Source of the DNA: an uncultured Bacteroidia bacterium
Lineage (GTDB): Bacteria; Bacteroidota; Bacteroidia; Bacteroidales; F082
Length of the DNA stretch: 64,000 bases
Assembly (NCBI GenBank): GCA_902799345.1
Contig: CADBZW010000004.1
Span: 159,054-223,053 of the forward strand
Direction of reading: 5' to 3'
The notes below the pieces were generated by a model. That model was not told the origin of the DNA and did no database searches. It saw only the letters and a program-made list of their open reading frames with translations. Of this stretch, positions 35,999 through 44,263 are shown in pieces (position 1 is the stretch's first letter; each line of letters starts with the position of its first letter). A program made the translations under genes and the position numbers.

Positions 35999-37102
35999 TT
36001 ATTCGTTTATCGCAAAATCCAAAATGATTGGATAATGGTCTGAGGCCTTCCAGCGGTGTCGTTTGAAATCAAGTGGTGTCACGCCGTCGTTGGCCCAGAC
36101 GTAGTCGATGCGCAGCAGCGGCAACTTGCCGGCGTAGGTGGGCTTGATGCCGTGTCCCACCTTGGTGAAGGTGTCGACGAAGCCCGCTTTTTGCATCTGG
36201 CGGTAGTTGTACGACAGCGGCGGTTCGTTGAAGTCGCCGCAGACGATGACGGGGCCTTCAATCGGGGTCAGCCCCTCAAGCACTTTTTGCAGTTCCTCAC
36301 TGCGACATTGAAAGGCGAAATTCAGCTTATGCACTAAGGTCTTCCCCAACGCCTCAAGTTCTTGCCGCTCTTGTGGCGTCGTCAGGCTCTCAATCTCGCT
36401 GTCGGTAATCATATACGAAAGCAGGTGGACGTTGGCGACGTGGAACTTGCCCTTGTCGCCCGCATCTACCGAGACCATCACGCCGTATGTGTTTTCCTTG
36501 GCGAAGTCCGACACATCCGACACCTTTTCGATGGGATACTTGGAGAAGACGACATTGCCGGCATAGTTGTTGTGTCTATTGTAATAAACATATTGAAATC
36601 CAGCCTCTTCCGCAAAGATATCGATACATTTCTGTCTCGTCACACCACTTTTAAACCCCGCAAACTCTTGGCAACACAAGAGGTCAGGATTCTGTTCGCG
36701 CACCATGTCCATGACCTGATTGGCGAAGTCCTCCTGTTTCACCCCACCATCGACATGCTTGAAGTTGTGCACGTTATAACTCATGATGCGGATGCTACTA
36801 TCTGCCTCCACCTTCTTACCTCTTGAATACGACTTGCTGAAACCCGGAATGGCGATCATCAAGGCAAGCACCGCTATCCATGCCTTGCGTGATTTCATCA
36901 ATAGCAACAGAATGAGTATCAATATGTTATAAAAAAGAATTCCCCAAAACGCCAAGCCAAAAAACGTGGTCCAGATGAAGCGATTCGGGTTGACATATGC
37001 GTTGAGGACGCTGAGTGCCATGGCCACCAAGCCGATTAGAGCCAAGAGCGACAAGATAAACACAATTAGTTTCCCGAAAAAACCTCTCTCTCGCCTTTCC
37101 AT
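35999..37102 (-). CDS. Membrane-anchored endonuclease/exonuclease/phosphatase family protein
   Basis: 367 residues from the ATG at 37102 (MERRERGFFGKLIVFIL), two bases after the rhomboid stop. Three hydrophobic helices come first (about 9-30, 41-62, 68-85), then an EEP domain: IRIMSYNVHNFKHVDGG, DLLCCQEFAGFKSG, VIVCGDFNEPP, LRIDYVWAND and the catalytic SDHYPIILDFAINE. The domain probably faces the periplasm. Family members cleave phosphodiesters in nucleic acids, lipids or nucleotides; the substrate is unknown. The arrangement mutL-rhomboid-EEP on one strand suggests one transcript. Confidence 0.87.
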   Translation of the reverse strand: MERRERGFFGKLIVFILSLLALIGLVAMALSVLNAYVNPNRFIWTTFFGLAFWGILFYNILILILLLLMKSRKAWIAVLALMIAIPGFSKSYSRGKKVEADSSIRIMSYNVHNFKHVDGGVKQEDFANQVMDMVREQNPDLLCCQEFAGFKSGVTRQKCIDIFAEEAGFQYVYYNRHNNYAGNVVFSKYPIEKVSDVSDFAKENTYGVMVSVDAGDKGKFHVANVHLLSYMITDSEIESLTTPQERQELEALGKTLVHKLNFAFQCRSEELQKVLEGLTPIEGPVIVCGDFNEPPLSYNYRQMQKAGFVDTFTKVGHGIKPTYAGKLPLLRIDYVWANDGVTPLDFKRHRWKASDHYPIILDFAINE

Positions 37103-37103
37103 G

Positions 37104-37937
37104 TCACTTGCTGTTTTTAAAAAGAAAATCCTTCTCTTCTTTCGACAAGCTTTCGTAACCGCTCTTGGCGACCTTGTCGAGGATGGCGTCGATGTCGCGC
37201 TCTTTCTGTGCCTTTTGGTAGTTGTACTCCTCATCCGAACGCGGCACCTTGTCGTAGACCTCCTCGTAACGCGTATATTTCTTGCGGTTTTTCAATGAAT
37301 TAAACCAGTTTTTTATGCTGAAATCGCCCGTCATACCTCCATGCCTTTTCCAATAAAGGATGATAAGGAAACCTATCAACATGCCTCCTAAATGCGCAAA
37401 ATGCGCTATACCATCCGTAGAGCGGAAGATGCCTTCGAAAAGCTCGATAACAATCATACCGATGATGAACCACTTGGTTCTTATAGGAACAAGGAAATAC
37501 AAATAAATATAGTTGTTTGGCCACATCATGCCGAAGGCTAACAGAAGTGCGTAGACAGCACCTGACGCACCCACTGAAACATGCGCCCCTGGTACCAACA
37601 TATTGAGCAATCCAGCACCAATACCGCAAACAAGATAATAGAAAAGGAATCGTTTGGATCCCCAAAAGTTTTCAAGCGCCGAGCCAAACATCCACAACGA
37701 GAACATGTTGAAAAACAGATGGTCGAAACTGCCGTGCATGAACATATAGGTCAGCGGCTGCCAAATACGGAATAAGCCTGTCGATAAGCTCCAAATTCCT
37801 AAGTAATAATTCAGATTGATGATGCCTTGCTTCAGCAACACATAATAAGCAAAATACATCAACACGTTGATAATCAGCAGGTGTTTCACTATGGTGGGCA
37901 ACACCTTGAAACCAGTAGGACTGTATTGTTCGTTCAT
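37104..37937 (-). CDS. Rhomboid family intramembrane serine protease
   Basis: 277 residues with six or more membrane helices: LLIINVLMYFAYYVL, WQPLTYMFMHGSFDHLFFNMFSLWMFG, FLFYYLVCGIGAGLL. The catalytic Ser125 is in VGASGAVYALLLAFG, and His182 is in AHLGGMLIGF (AHxxGxxxG). It has a cytosolic tail rich in Lys, Arg and Tyr (about 205-277). It cuts membrane proteins within the bilayer; the natural substrate is unknown. Its start overlaps the end of mutL by 4 bases. Confidence 0.93.
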   Translation of the reverse strand: MNEQYSPTGFKVLPTIVKHLLIINVLMYFAYYVLLKQGIINLNYYLGIWSLSTGLFRIWQPLTYMFMHGSFDHLFFNMFSLWMFGSALENFWGSKRFLFYYLVCGIGAGLLNMLVPGAHVSVGASGAVYALLLAFGMMWPNNYIYLYFLVPIRTKWFIIGMIVIELFEGIFRSTDGIAHFAHLGGMLIGFLIILYWKRHGGMTGDFSIKNWFNSLKNRKKYTRYEEVYDKVPRSDEEYNYQKAQKERDIDAILDKVAKSGYESLSKEEKDFLFKNSK

Positions 37938-39739
37938 TTGAATTGTTCCTCCATATTCATTACAACATAAATCTTTTTTCCATTGGGTGCGACTTCGGCA
38001 ACGCTACATGCAAACAGCTGGTCGACAAGGTTTTGCATCTCCAACTCAGAGAGTTTGGTCTGTGCCTTGATGCAAAGCTGCGACGCCATCGTCTTGGCCA
38101 GGTTGAGTTTCCTATCCAGCTGCAAGTCGGTGCGGTTGATCTTATAGTTGTCCAAAACCTTCTCCAACAGCGCCACGGCATCGCTACCTTCTGCGTCGGC
38201 GGGCGTGCCGTTAATCATAAAGGTCGTAGGATTGACTTGTTCCAACACGAAACCCAGGTTTTCCAACTCAGGCAGCATCTCTTTCAACAGCGAGGCGTCG
38301 TTCAGGTTGAGCGTCAAGGCCTGCGGAAACAGCTCCTGCTGCGAGATGCCGTTGTTATTCTCCATCTCTTTCAGGTATTTCTCGAACAGCACCCTGAAAT
38401 GTGCCAGGTTTTGGTCGACGACCAACAACCCCGACTTCACCGCCGTGACGATATACGACTGGTTCACTTGCAGATACTGCGATTTCGTTTCCTGCTTCGG
38501 CTCGGCAGGCTCTTCCTCCATGTCGGTACGATCGCCATAGAGTACACGCCAGTCGCCAGGCGTGTGATAGCTCTCTTTGGGCATCGACGTGTCCCAATGC
38601 GTCTCACGTGGCGACGACTCTTTCCTGAAAGGATTGAAATTCGGGTCGATGGGCACATTAGGCATCGACAAAGGATTGCCCATACTCATCGCCAAGCCAA
38701 AGTCGTTGTTCAGGTCAGCCGACTCGTCGAAGTCGATCATCGGCGAGAGGTTATGTTGACCAATAGCCTTGCGCACCGCTGCGTGCATGATAGCATACAC
38801 CAGCTTGACATCCAAGAAGTTGACTTCGGTCTTAGTGGGATGGATGTTGATATCAATGTCGGCAGGATCCACCTCTATATTTAAGAAATAGCCCGGGAAG
38901 CTGTCCTTGGGAATCATCTCCATGTAGGCGTTCTCAATGGCATGATGCAGGTAGGCGTGTTTGATAAATCGCTTGTTGACAAAGAAATACTGCTCGCCAC
39001 GGGTCTTCTTGGCATATTCCGGCTTGACAATATAGCCGTCGATGCGCACGCGTTCCGACTCCTGTTTGACGGGCAGCAGGCGTTCCTCATAGTTGCTGCC
39101 AAACAAGCCCATGATACGTTGCTTGAGGTTGCCGGGATAAAGATGATAGATTTCCTTGCCGTCGCTGATGAGTGTAAAGCCAATCTCGGGGTTCATCAGC
39201 GTGACGCGGGTGAACTCCTCCACAATGTGCCGCATCTCGGCTTGGGGCGACTTGAGGAAGTTGCGGCGTGCCGGGACGTTATAGAACAGGTTCTTCACCG
39301 TGAACGTGGTGCCAGGCTGCATGGGCACGAGGGTTTGCTCCTTCACCACCGACCCTTCGTTGACAATCTTCACGCCCACTTCGTCTTCTTTGCGGCGCGT
39401 CTTCAGCTCCACCTGCGCTATGGCGGCGATGCTGGCCAAGGCCTCGCCACGGAAACCCATGGTGCGGATATTAAACAGGTCCTCAGCCTTGCTAATCTTG
39501 GAGGTGGCATGACGCTCGAAGCAAAGGCGGGCGTCAGTCTCCGACATGCCACAGCCGTTGTCGACGACCATGATCATCGTCTTGCCTGCGTCTTTCACGA
39601 CGAGGTCGATTTGCGTGGCGCCGGCGTCCAAGGCATTCTCCATCAGCTCTTTGACGGCTGAGGCAGGGCGTTGGATCACCTCGCCTGCCGCAATCTGGTT
39701 GGCGACGCTGTCGGGCAAAAGTTTGATGATGTCAAGCAT
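37934..39739 (-). CDS. mutL: DNA mismatch repair protein MutL
   Basis: 601 residues. GHKL ATPase N-terminus: IIKLLPDSVANQIAAGEVIQRPASAVKELMENALDAGA, MVVDNGCGM, ATSKI, TMGFRGEALASIAAIA. A variable linker lies at about 340-420. The C-terminal dimer domain starts around 425 (QYLQVNQSYIVTAVKSGLLVVDQNLAHFRVLFEKYL). The endonuclease motif DQHA(X)2E(X)4E is not intact (VDQNLAHFRVLFEKY), so the nicking activity common in non-E. coli MutL may be lost. It acts with MutS. Confidence 0.95.
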   Translation of the reverse strand: MLDIIKLLPDSVANQIAAGEVIQRPASAVKELMENALDAGATQIDLVVKDAGKTMIMVVDNGCGMSETDARLCFERHATSKISKAEDLFNIRTMGFRGEALASIAAIAQVELKTRRKEDEVGVKIVNEGSVVKEQTLVPMQPGTTFTVKNLFYNVPARRNFLKSPQAEMRHIVEEFTRVTLMNPEIGFTLISDGKEIYHLYPGNLKQRIMGLFGSNYEERLLPVKQESERVRIDGYIVKPEYAKKTRGEQYFFVNKRFIKHAYLHHAIENAYMEMIPKDSFPGYFLNIEVDPADIDINIHPTKTEVNFLDVKLVYAIMHAAVRKAIGQHNLSPMIDFDESADLNNDFGLAMSMGNPLSMPNVPIDPNFNPFRKESSPRETHWDTSMPKESYHTPGDWRVLYGDRTDMEEEPAEPKQETKSQYLQVNQSYIVTAVKSGLLVVDQNLAHFRVLFEKYLKEMENNNGISQQELFPQALTLNLNDASLLKEMLPELENLGFVLEQVNPTTFMINGTPADAEGSDAVALLEKVLDNYKINRTDLQLDRKLNLAKTMASQLCIKAQTKLSELEMQNLVDQLFACSVAEVAPNGKKIYVVMNMEEQFK

Positions 39740-39742
39740 AGC

Positions 39743-40051
39743 TTATTTCCCCATCAATCCACGAACCACATTGGTCATCAGCGGCGTACAGAAGATGAAA
39801 TAAAACAGGAAGGCCACAAACACGCCCAGCACGATTCTGCGAATCAGTTTGGTCCGTTGTTCCTCCTTGCTCTCCTCGTCTTTTTGTACGCTCCAACTCT
39901 TGCGCATCTTGATGCGGAGTTGCTCTTCGTGTGTCAGTTTCGAGTCGAGGCCTGCAGCGGCCTTCTTCTCTTCCCACTCTTGCATTTCGGGGTCGAAATA
40001 GCGGGGTCTATAGTTGAATTTCTTGGGGTTATGCCGATAAAAGAATCCCAT
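39743..40051 (-). CDS. Small single-pass membrane protein, conserved next to mutL
   Basis: 102 residues. Start MGFFYRHNPKKFNYRPRYFDPEMQEWEEKK, a charged middle (KMRKSWSVQKDEESKEEQRTK), then one hydrophobic helix (IVLGVFVAFLFYFIFCTPLM) near the C-terminus, so it is probably tail-anchored with the charged part in the cytosol. I recall similar short proteins in Bacteroidota but no known function. It ends 3 bases before the mutL ATG and is surely co-transcribed with it. Confidence 0.75.
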   Translation of the reverse strand: MGFFYRHNPKKFNYRPRYFDPEMQEWEEKKAAAGLDSKLTHEEQLRIKMRKSWSVQKDEESKEEQRTKLIRRIVLGVFVAFLFYFIFCTPLMTNVVRGLMGK

Positions 40052-40085
40052 GGTCTTTCGTTTTTTTAGTATTTATAGATACCTA

Positions 40086-40457
40086 TCATTCTGGGTATTC
40101 GCCATCCTCTTCACCTGAGGTGTCCATCTCGTCGTCGCTGAGGTTTTTGTCGCATTCGAGTGTGGACCACTTGCCGTTCCAAGTGGCTTCGAGCCGGGTG
40201 AGCATCTCGTCGAGTTGGCTGATTTCACCGTCGGGGATAGCGGCCGATTGCATCAGGTTGTCCAAGTCGGAGCGCAAGCCCAGGATGCCGAAGTTCAGCA
40301 TCTGCAAGTCGTCGCAATCAGAGGTGGCATTGATCTCATTTTCAATGGTTAGCACTTCTTGTTCCATGTCCTTGAACTGTTTGGAGACATGGTTTCCGCA
40401 AGAGCAGAAGTACAGTGCCAAAGCCGTCAACGCCATGATGATAGATAGTCTTTTCAT
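40086..40457 (-). CDS. Small lipoprotein of unknown function
   Basis: 123 residues with a lipoprotein signal (MKRLSIIMALTALALYFCSC; the Cys followed by Gly is the likely lipid site). The rest is helical and acidic, with heptad-like pattern (FKDMEQEVLTIENEINA; LRSDLDNLMQSA; LDEMLTRLEATW) and a very acidic end (DDEMDTSGEEDGEYPE). I know no family for it. The promoter box is at 40484-40491, and it runs toward the mutL operon. Confidence 0.65.
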   Translation of the reverse strand: MKRLSIIMALTALALYFCSCGNHVSKQFKDMEQEVLTIENEINATSDCDDLQMLNFGILGLRSDLDNLMQSAAIPDGEISQLDEMLTRLEATWNGKWSTLECDKNLSDDEMDTSGEEDGEYPE

Positions 40458-40483
40458 GAGTATGGATGTATTCGTTCAGGCTT

Positions 40484-40491
40484 CAAAAGTA
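40484..40491 (-). promoter_or_regulatory. -7 box for the small lipoprotein
   Basis: TACTTTTG on the - strand, 27 bases upstream of its ATG. Confidence 0.55.
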
Positions 40492-40808
40492 CGCAAAAAA
40501 ATCGAGACTAGGCCCAAAACAGATGAAGAAATTCGTTTGGGTCCATTTTCATTTTCAATAAGGTGAAAAATGCAGGATGAAACGAGGTTAGAATCTACTC
40601 ACAATAATTTAAAAATCAAATCTTTATAAGTTATAAACAAAACATGTTGATTTCTTTTGGTGAAAAACAAAAAAATGTTTGCAAAAAATGGCTCGGCAAT
40701 TCAAAGTAATGCCTTATATTTGCAGGGTCTTATAGACTGCAGAAAACGAAAATGAGCACAACTAAAACAAATACAATCAACTCAATTATTAACATTAAAT
40801 TATTATCT
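40492..40808. other. Intergenic region with the leader of the Oar-like receptor
   Basis: No gene. A/T-rich DNA up to the -7 box at 40715, followed by an untranslated leader of about 80 bases. The frame is open from an ATG at 40752 (MSTTKTNTINSIINIKLLS), but a signal peptide begins only at 40809, so the earlier ATG is unlikely. No known RNA motif is recognised. Confidence 0.5.
40715..40722 (+). promoter_or_regulatory. -7 box for the Oar-like receptor
   Basis: TATATTTG, giving a leader of about 80 bases before the ATG at 40809. Confidence 0.6.
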
Positions 40809-43800
40809 ATGAAAAAGTTACTTACTTTTTTCGTGGCTATGATTGCCTCCATTAGCTTGATGGCCCAGGTGACCACTTCGAGCATCAGTGGAAAAATCAC
40901 GGACAACAACAAGGGTACGCTTCCGGGCGCCACGGTTGTTGCCACGCACACCCCTTCGGGTTCGCAGTATTATGCTGTGGCCGATGCCAACGGTAACTAC
41001 CGTTTGCTCAACATCCGTCCCGGTGGCCCCTACACGATTGAGTATCGTATGGTCGGTTTCCAGACGGTGAAACAAGAAGGCGTCGTTGCCAACCTTGGTG
41101 AGACCAAGATCTTAAACGTTCGCCTGAACGAAGAAGCCATTGGCTTGGGCGAAGTCTCCGTTGTGGCCGATGCCATCTCCAATGGCATGGACAGCGACCG
41201 CGCTGGTGCCACCACGGCCATCAGCAACGAGCAGATCAATACCCTGCCCACCATCTCACGTAGCTTGAACGATGTGTTGTCCCTGACGCCTCAGGCTGCT
41301 GCCACTTCCAACGGCCTGGCCATCGGTGGTGGTAACTATCGTCAGTCCTACGTCACTGTCGACGGTGCTGCTTTCAACAACGCCTTCGGTATTGGCGGCA
41401 ACCTGCCTGCTGGCGGTAGCCCCATCTCCTTGGACGCTCTTGAGGCCATGACCATCAATGTCACGCCTTTCGATGTCCGTCATAGCGGCTTCACTGGCGG
41501 TGCCATCAACGCCGTCACCAAGAGCGGTACCAACAACTGGCACGTCAGCGTGTATGACTACTTCACCAACAACGGTCTCACTGGCTCCAAGTTCGGCAAA
41601 AAGGACGAATTCGGCAACTATCCCGACCGTCTGGCCATCGCCAAGTCTTTGGACAACACCGTTGGCGTCAGCGTTGGCGGTCCCATCGTGAAGGACAAAT
41701 TGTTCTTCTTCGTGAACTTCGAATACCAGAGCGACGTTGACCCCGGCCAAACCCACTTTGCCCGCAACAGCGAAGACGACGAATTTGGCGGTGCCACGCA
41801 ATACAACCGTCCTACGGTCGAAAAGATGGAAGAAATCAGCGACTATCTCCAAAAGACCTATGGTTACAACCCCGGTCGTTACCAGAACTACAGCGCCAGC
41901 ACTCCTGACTACAAGTTGCTCGCCCGTTTGGACTGGAACATCACCGACAAGGACAAGTTCAACATCCGTTATAGCATGGTGAAGAACAAGTATTCATCCA
42001 CTCCTTCAAGCTCCATCAACCCGCTCTCTAGCTCGGTCTACAACCGTAACACCTACGGCCGCACCTCTGACTACGCCCTGTATTTCGAGAGCAGCCGTTA
42101 TTTCCAAGAGCAAAACTTCAGCTCCGTAGCAGCCGAATGGAATCACAGCTTCGCAAGTGGCCGTGGCAACAACATGTTGCGTGCCACCTACTCACACCAG
42201 AATGAGCCTCGTAGCTTCGTGGGCGACCTCTTCCCCACCGTCGACATCCTTGAACCTCTGGAAGATGGCACTCCTGCCGTTTACACATCCTTCGGCCCCG
42301 ACCCATTCACATACGGTAACCTCCGTGAAGTGCAGACCGCCGTCGTCACCGACGAAGTGAGCTATGCCACTGGCATCAACAACTTCACCTTCGGCGCCCA
42401 ATACGAGTTCGACCACACGAAGAACGGCTACATGCAAGGTGGTGCCGGTTACTATGTGTACAACTCATGGGAAGACTTCAAGAACAACGCCGATCCTCGT
42501 GCCTTCGCCATTACATATGGTAACAATGAAAACCACGAGCAGGTGTATCCCTCCTTCAATTACATGCAAGGATCACTGTATGCCCAAGACGAAATGACCC
42601 TCAGCGAGCGTTTCAAGCTCTCTCTCGGTCTCCGTGTCGAAATGCCTTACTATCCTTCTATCGCCAGCTATAATACCAACATCGAATTCGACAGTTTGGC
42701 TACGGTTGAGTCGTTCTACACCAATGCCAACGGCGAAGCAGTGCCTTCCACCATCTATGGACTCTCTACTGCCGACATGCCTAAGGCTCGTGTGAACTTC
42801 TCGCCCCGTTTGGGCTTCAACTGGGACCTCACCGGCGAGCGTAAGTACATCATCCGTGGTGGTTCAGGCCTCTACACTGGCCGTCTGCCTTTCGTGTGGA
42901 TCGTTTCCACCGTGGGTAACTCCAACTGCTTGCAGAACCAATACATCAACAGCAACACTGAGACCCAAATCCACTTCCCGGAAGCTGGTCACACGAATCC
43001 TGAAGGCATCATCGCCGCCAACAGCAACTTACTGCTGACGGGTGACCTGCCGGCTCCTCAGTCCACCACCATCATGGACAAGAACCTGCGTATGCCTCAA
43101 TCCTGGAAGAGCAGCTTGGCCTTCGATATCACCATCCCTGGCGACATCAAATTCACTGCTGAAGGCATCTACAACAAGGACATCACCTCTGTTGCCGTCA
43201 CCAAACTCGGCATTGTTCAAGATGGCACCATCCAACTCCCCGGCGAACCTGGTGAAAGAATCGTCTGGAAGAGCGAAGGCATCAACAACTCGCTTAACAG
43301 AGCTGTCACTCCTTATTTAATTACCAACACCGACAAGAAGAACAACGGCTACTACTACAGCATCACTGGTCAGTTGAGCAAGGACTTCAAGTGCGGTCTC
43401 AACTTGATGGCTGCCTACACTTATGCTGAAGGCAAGAACGTCACTGACGGTATCGGCGACCAAGTCACTTCTGCATACAACACCAACGCCTTTGGCATCA
43501 ACGGTTCCAATGTCCATGAACTGGGCTACAGCAGCTATGTCTCGCCTCACCGTGTGCTCTTCAACCTCGGTTGGACTTGGCACATTGGCCAACACACCAC
43601 TGAGACTGTCGGACTCTACTACGAAGGCTTCAACCACTGCTACATTGGCAACTACAGCTACACCCGTTACAGCTACACCATGACTAGCAATGTGAACGGT
43701 GACGGTGGTTCCAACAGCTTGGCCTACATCCCCACCGAAGCACAACTCTTCGCTGACAACTCGCCTTACACCAACCCTGAAGAATTCAACGACTTCATCA

Positions 43801-44141
43801 AGGCTGACAAGTATCTGAGCGCTCACCGTGGTATGTATGCCGAACGTGGTGGTGCCATTGCTCCTTGGAGACACACCTTCAACTTCAAGTATGAGAGAAC
43901 CTATAAATTCAAGGCTGGCCCGAGCATCAGCGCTGGCATCGACATCAAGAACCTCGCCAACCTGTTCTACAGAGGCTGGGGCAACATGCAGCGCCTAAGC
44001 AGCAGCGACATCGTGAAGCTCACCGGTAACGGCAGTGAAGAAACCCCCTACCAGTACACCTTCACTAATCCTACTTGGAATGTCTACGCAAGCACCTATT
44101 CCACTTGGTCGGCTGCTTTGAACCTCCGTTTCAACTTCTAA
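40809..44141 (+). CDS. Oar-like TonB-dependent receptor with carboxypeptidase-regulatory domain
   Basis: 1110 residues from the ATG at 40809, which opens a signal peptide (MKKLLTFFVAMIASISLMAQ). Next come a CarboxypepD_reg-like domain (SSISGKITDNNKGTLPGATVVATH, NYRLLNIRPGGPYTIEYRMVGF; about 25-105), a plug (LNDVLSLTPQAAATSNGLAI; DVRHSGFTGGAINAVTKSGTN), and a very large barrel ending SAALNLRFNF. The plug pattern and size match Oar/OmpA-related TonB receptors, whose ligands (peptides or proteins are proposed) are poorly known. Arg is often CGT and Gly GGT here, unlike neighbours, suggesting strong expression. Two terminators follow. Confidence 0.9.
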   Translation: MKKLLTFFVAMIASISLMAQVTTSSISGKITDNNKGTLPGATVVATHTPSGSQYYAVADANGNYRLLNIRPGGPYTIEYRMVGFQTVKQEGVVANLGETKILNVRLNEEAIGLGEVSVVADAISNGMDSDRAGATTAISNEQINTLPTISRSLNDVLSLTPQAAATSNGLAIGGGNYRQSYVTVDGAAFNNAFGIGGNLPAGGSPISLDALEAMTINVTPFDVRHSGFTGGAINAVTKSGTNNWHVSVYDYFTNNGLTGSKFGKKDEFGNYPDRLAIAKSLDNTVGVSVGGPIVKDKLFFFVNFEYQSDVDPGQTHFARNSEDDEFGGATQYNRPTVEKMEEISDYLQKTYGYNPGRYQNYSASTPDYKLLARLDWNITDKDKFNIRYSMVKNKYSSTPSSSINPLSSSVYNRNTYGRTSDYALYFESSRYFQEQNFSSVAAEWNHSFASGRGNNMLRATYSHQNEPRSFVGDLFPTVDILEPLEDGTPAVYTSFGPDPFTYGNLREVQTAVVTDEVSYATGINNFTFGAQYEFDHTKNGYMQGGAGYYVYNSWEDFKNNADPRAFAITYGNNENHEQVYPSFNYMQGSLYAQDEMTLSERFKLSLGLRVEMPYYPSIASYNTNIEFDSLATVESFYTNANGEAVPSTIYGLSTADMPKARVNFSPRLGFNWDLTGERKYIIRGGSGLYTGRLPFVWIVSTVGNSNCLQNQYINSNTETQIHFPEAGHTNPEGIIAANSNLLLTGDLPAPQSTTIMDKNLRMPQSWKSSLAFDITIPGDIKFTAEGIYNKDITSVAVTKLGIVQDGTIQLPGEPGERIVWKSEGINNSLNRAVTPYLITNTDKKNNGYYYSITGQLSKDFKCGLNLMAAYTYAEGKNVTDGIGDQVTSAYNTNAFGINGSNVHELGYSSYVSPHRVLFNLGWTWHIGQHTTETVGLYYEGFNHCYIGNYSYTRYSYTMTSNVNGDGGSNSLAYIPTEAQLFADNSPYTNPEEFNDFIKADKYLSAHRGMYAERGGAIAPWRHTFNFKYERTYKFKAGPSISAGIDIKNLANLFYRGWGNMQRLSSSDIVKLTGNGSEETPYQYTFTNPTWNVYASTYSTWSAALNLRFNF

Positions 44142-44160
44142 TCGGAAGGTTTCTCAATCC

Positions 44161-44190
44161 AAAAAGCACCTCGTTTCGAGGTGCTTTTTT
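44161..44190 (+). terminator. Terminator of the Oar-like receptor gene
   Basis: Thirteen-pair stem AAAAAGCACCTCG/CGAGGTGCTTTTT with a three-base loop and seven T. It is 20 bases after the stop. Confidence 0.9.
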
Positions 44191-44210
44191 TGTTGCCCAT
44201 GGGGCATAAC

Positions 44211-44243
44211 AAAAGCGGGATGAGCTTGACTCATCCCGCTTTT
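44211..44243 (-). terminator. Terminator of the DUF349 gene
   Basis: Perfect 14-bp stem AAAAGCGGGATGAG/CTCATCCCGCTTTT, loop of five bases, 21 bases after the DUF349 stop. It is symmetric, so it could also back up the receptor terminator. Confidence 0.85.
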
Positions 44244-44263
44244 CGTCTATGAAGTGCGCTTCT

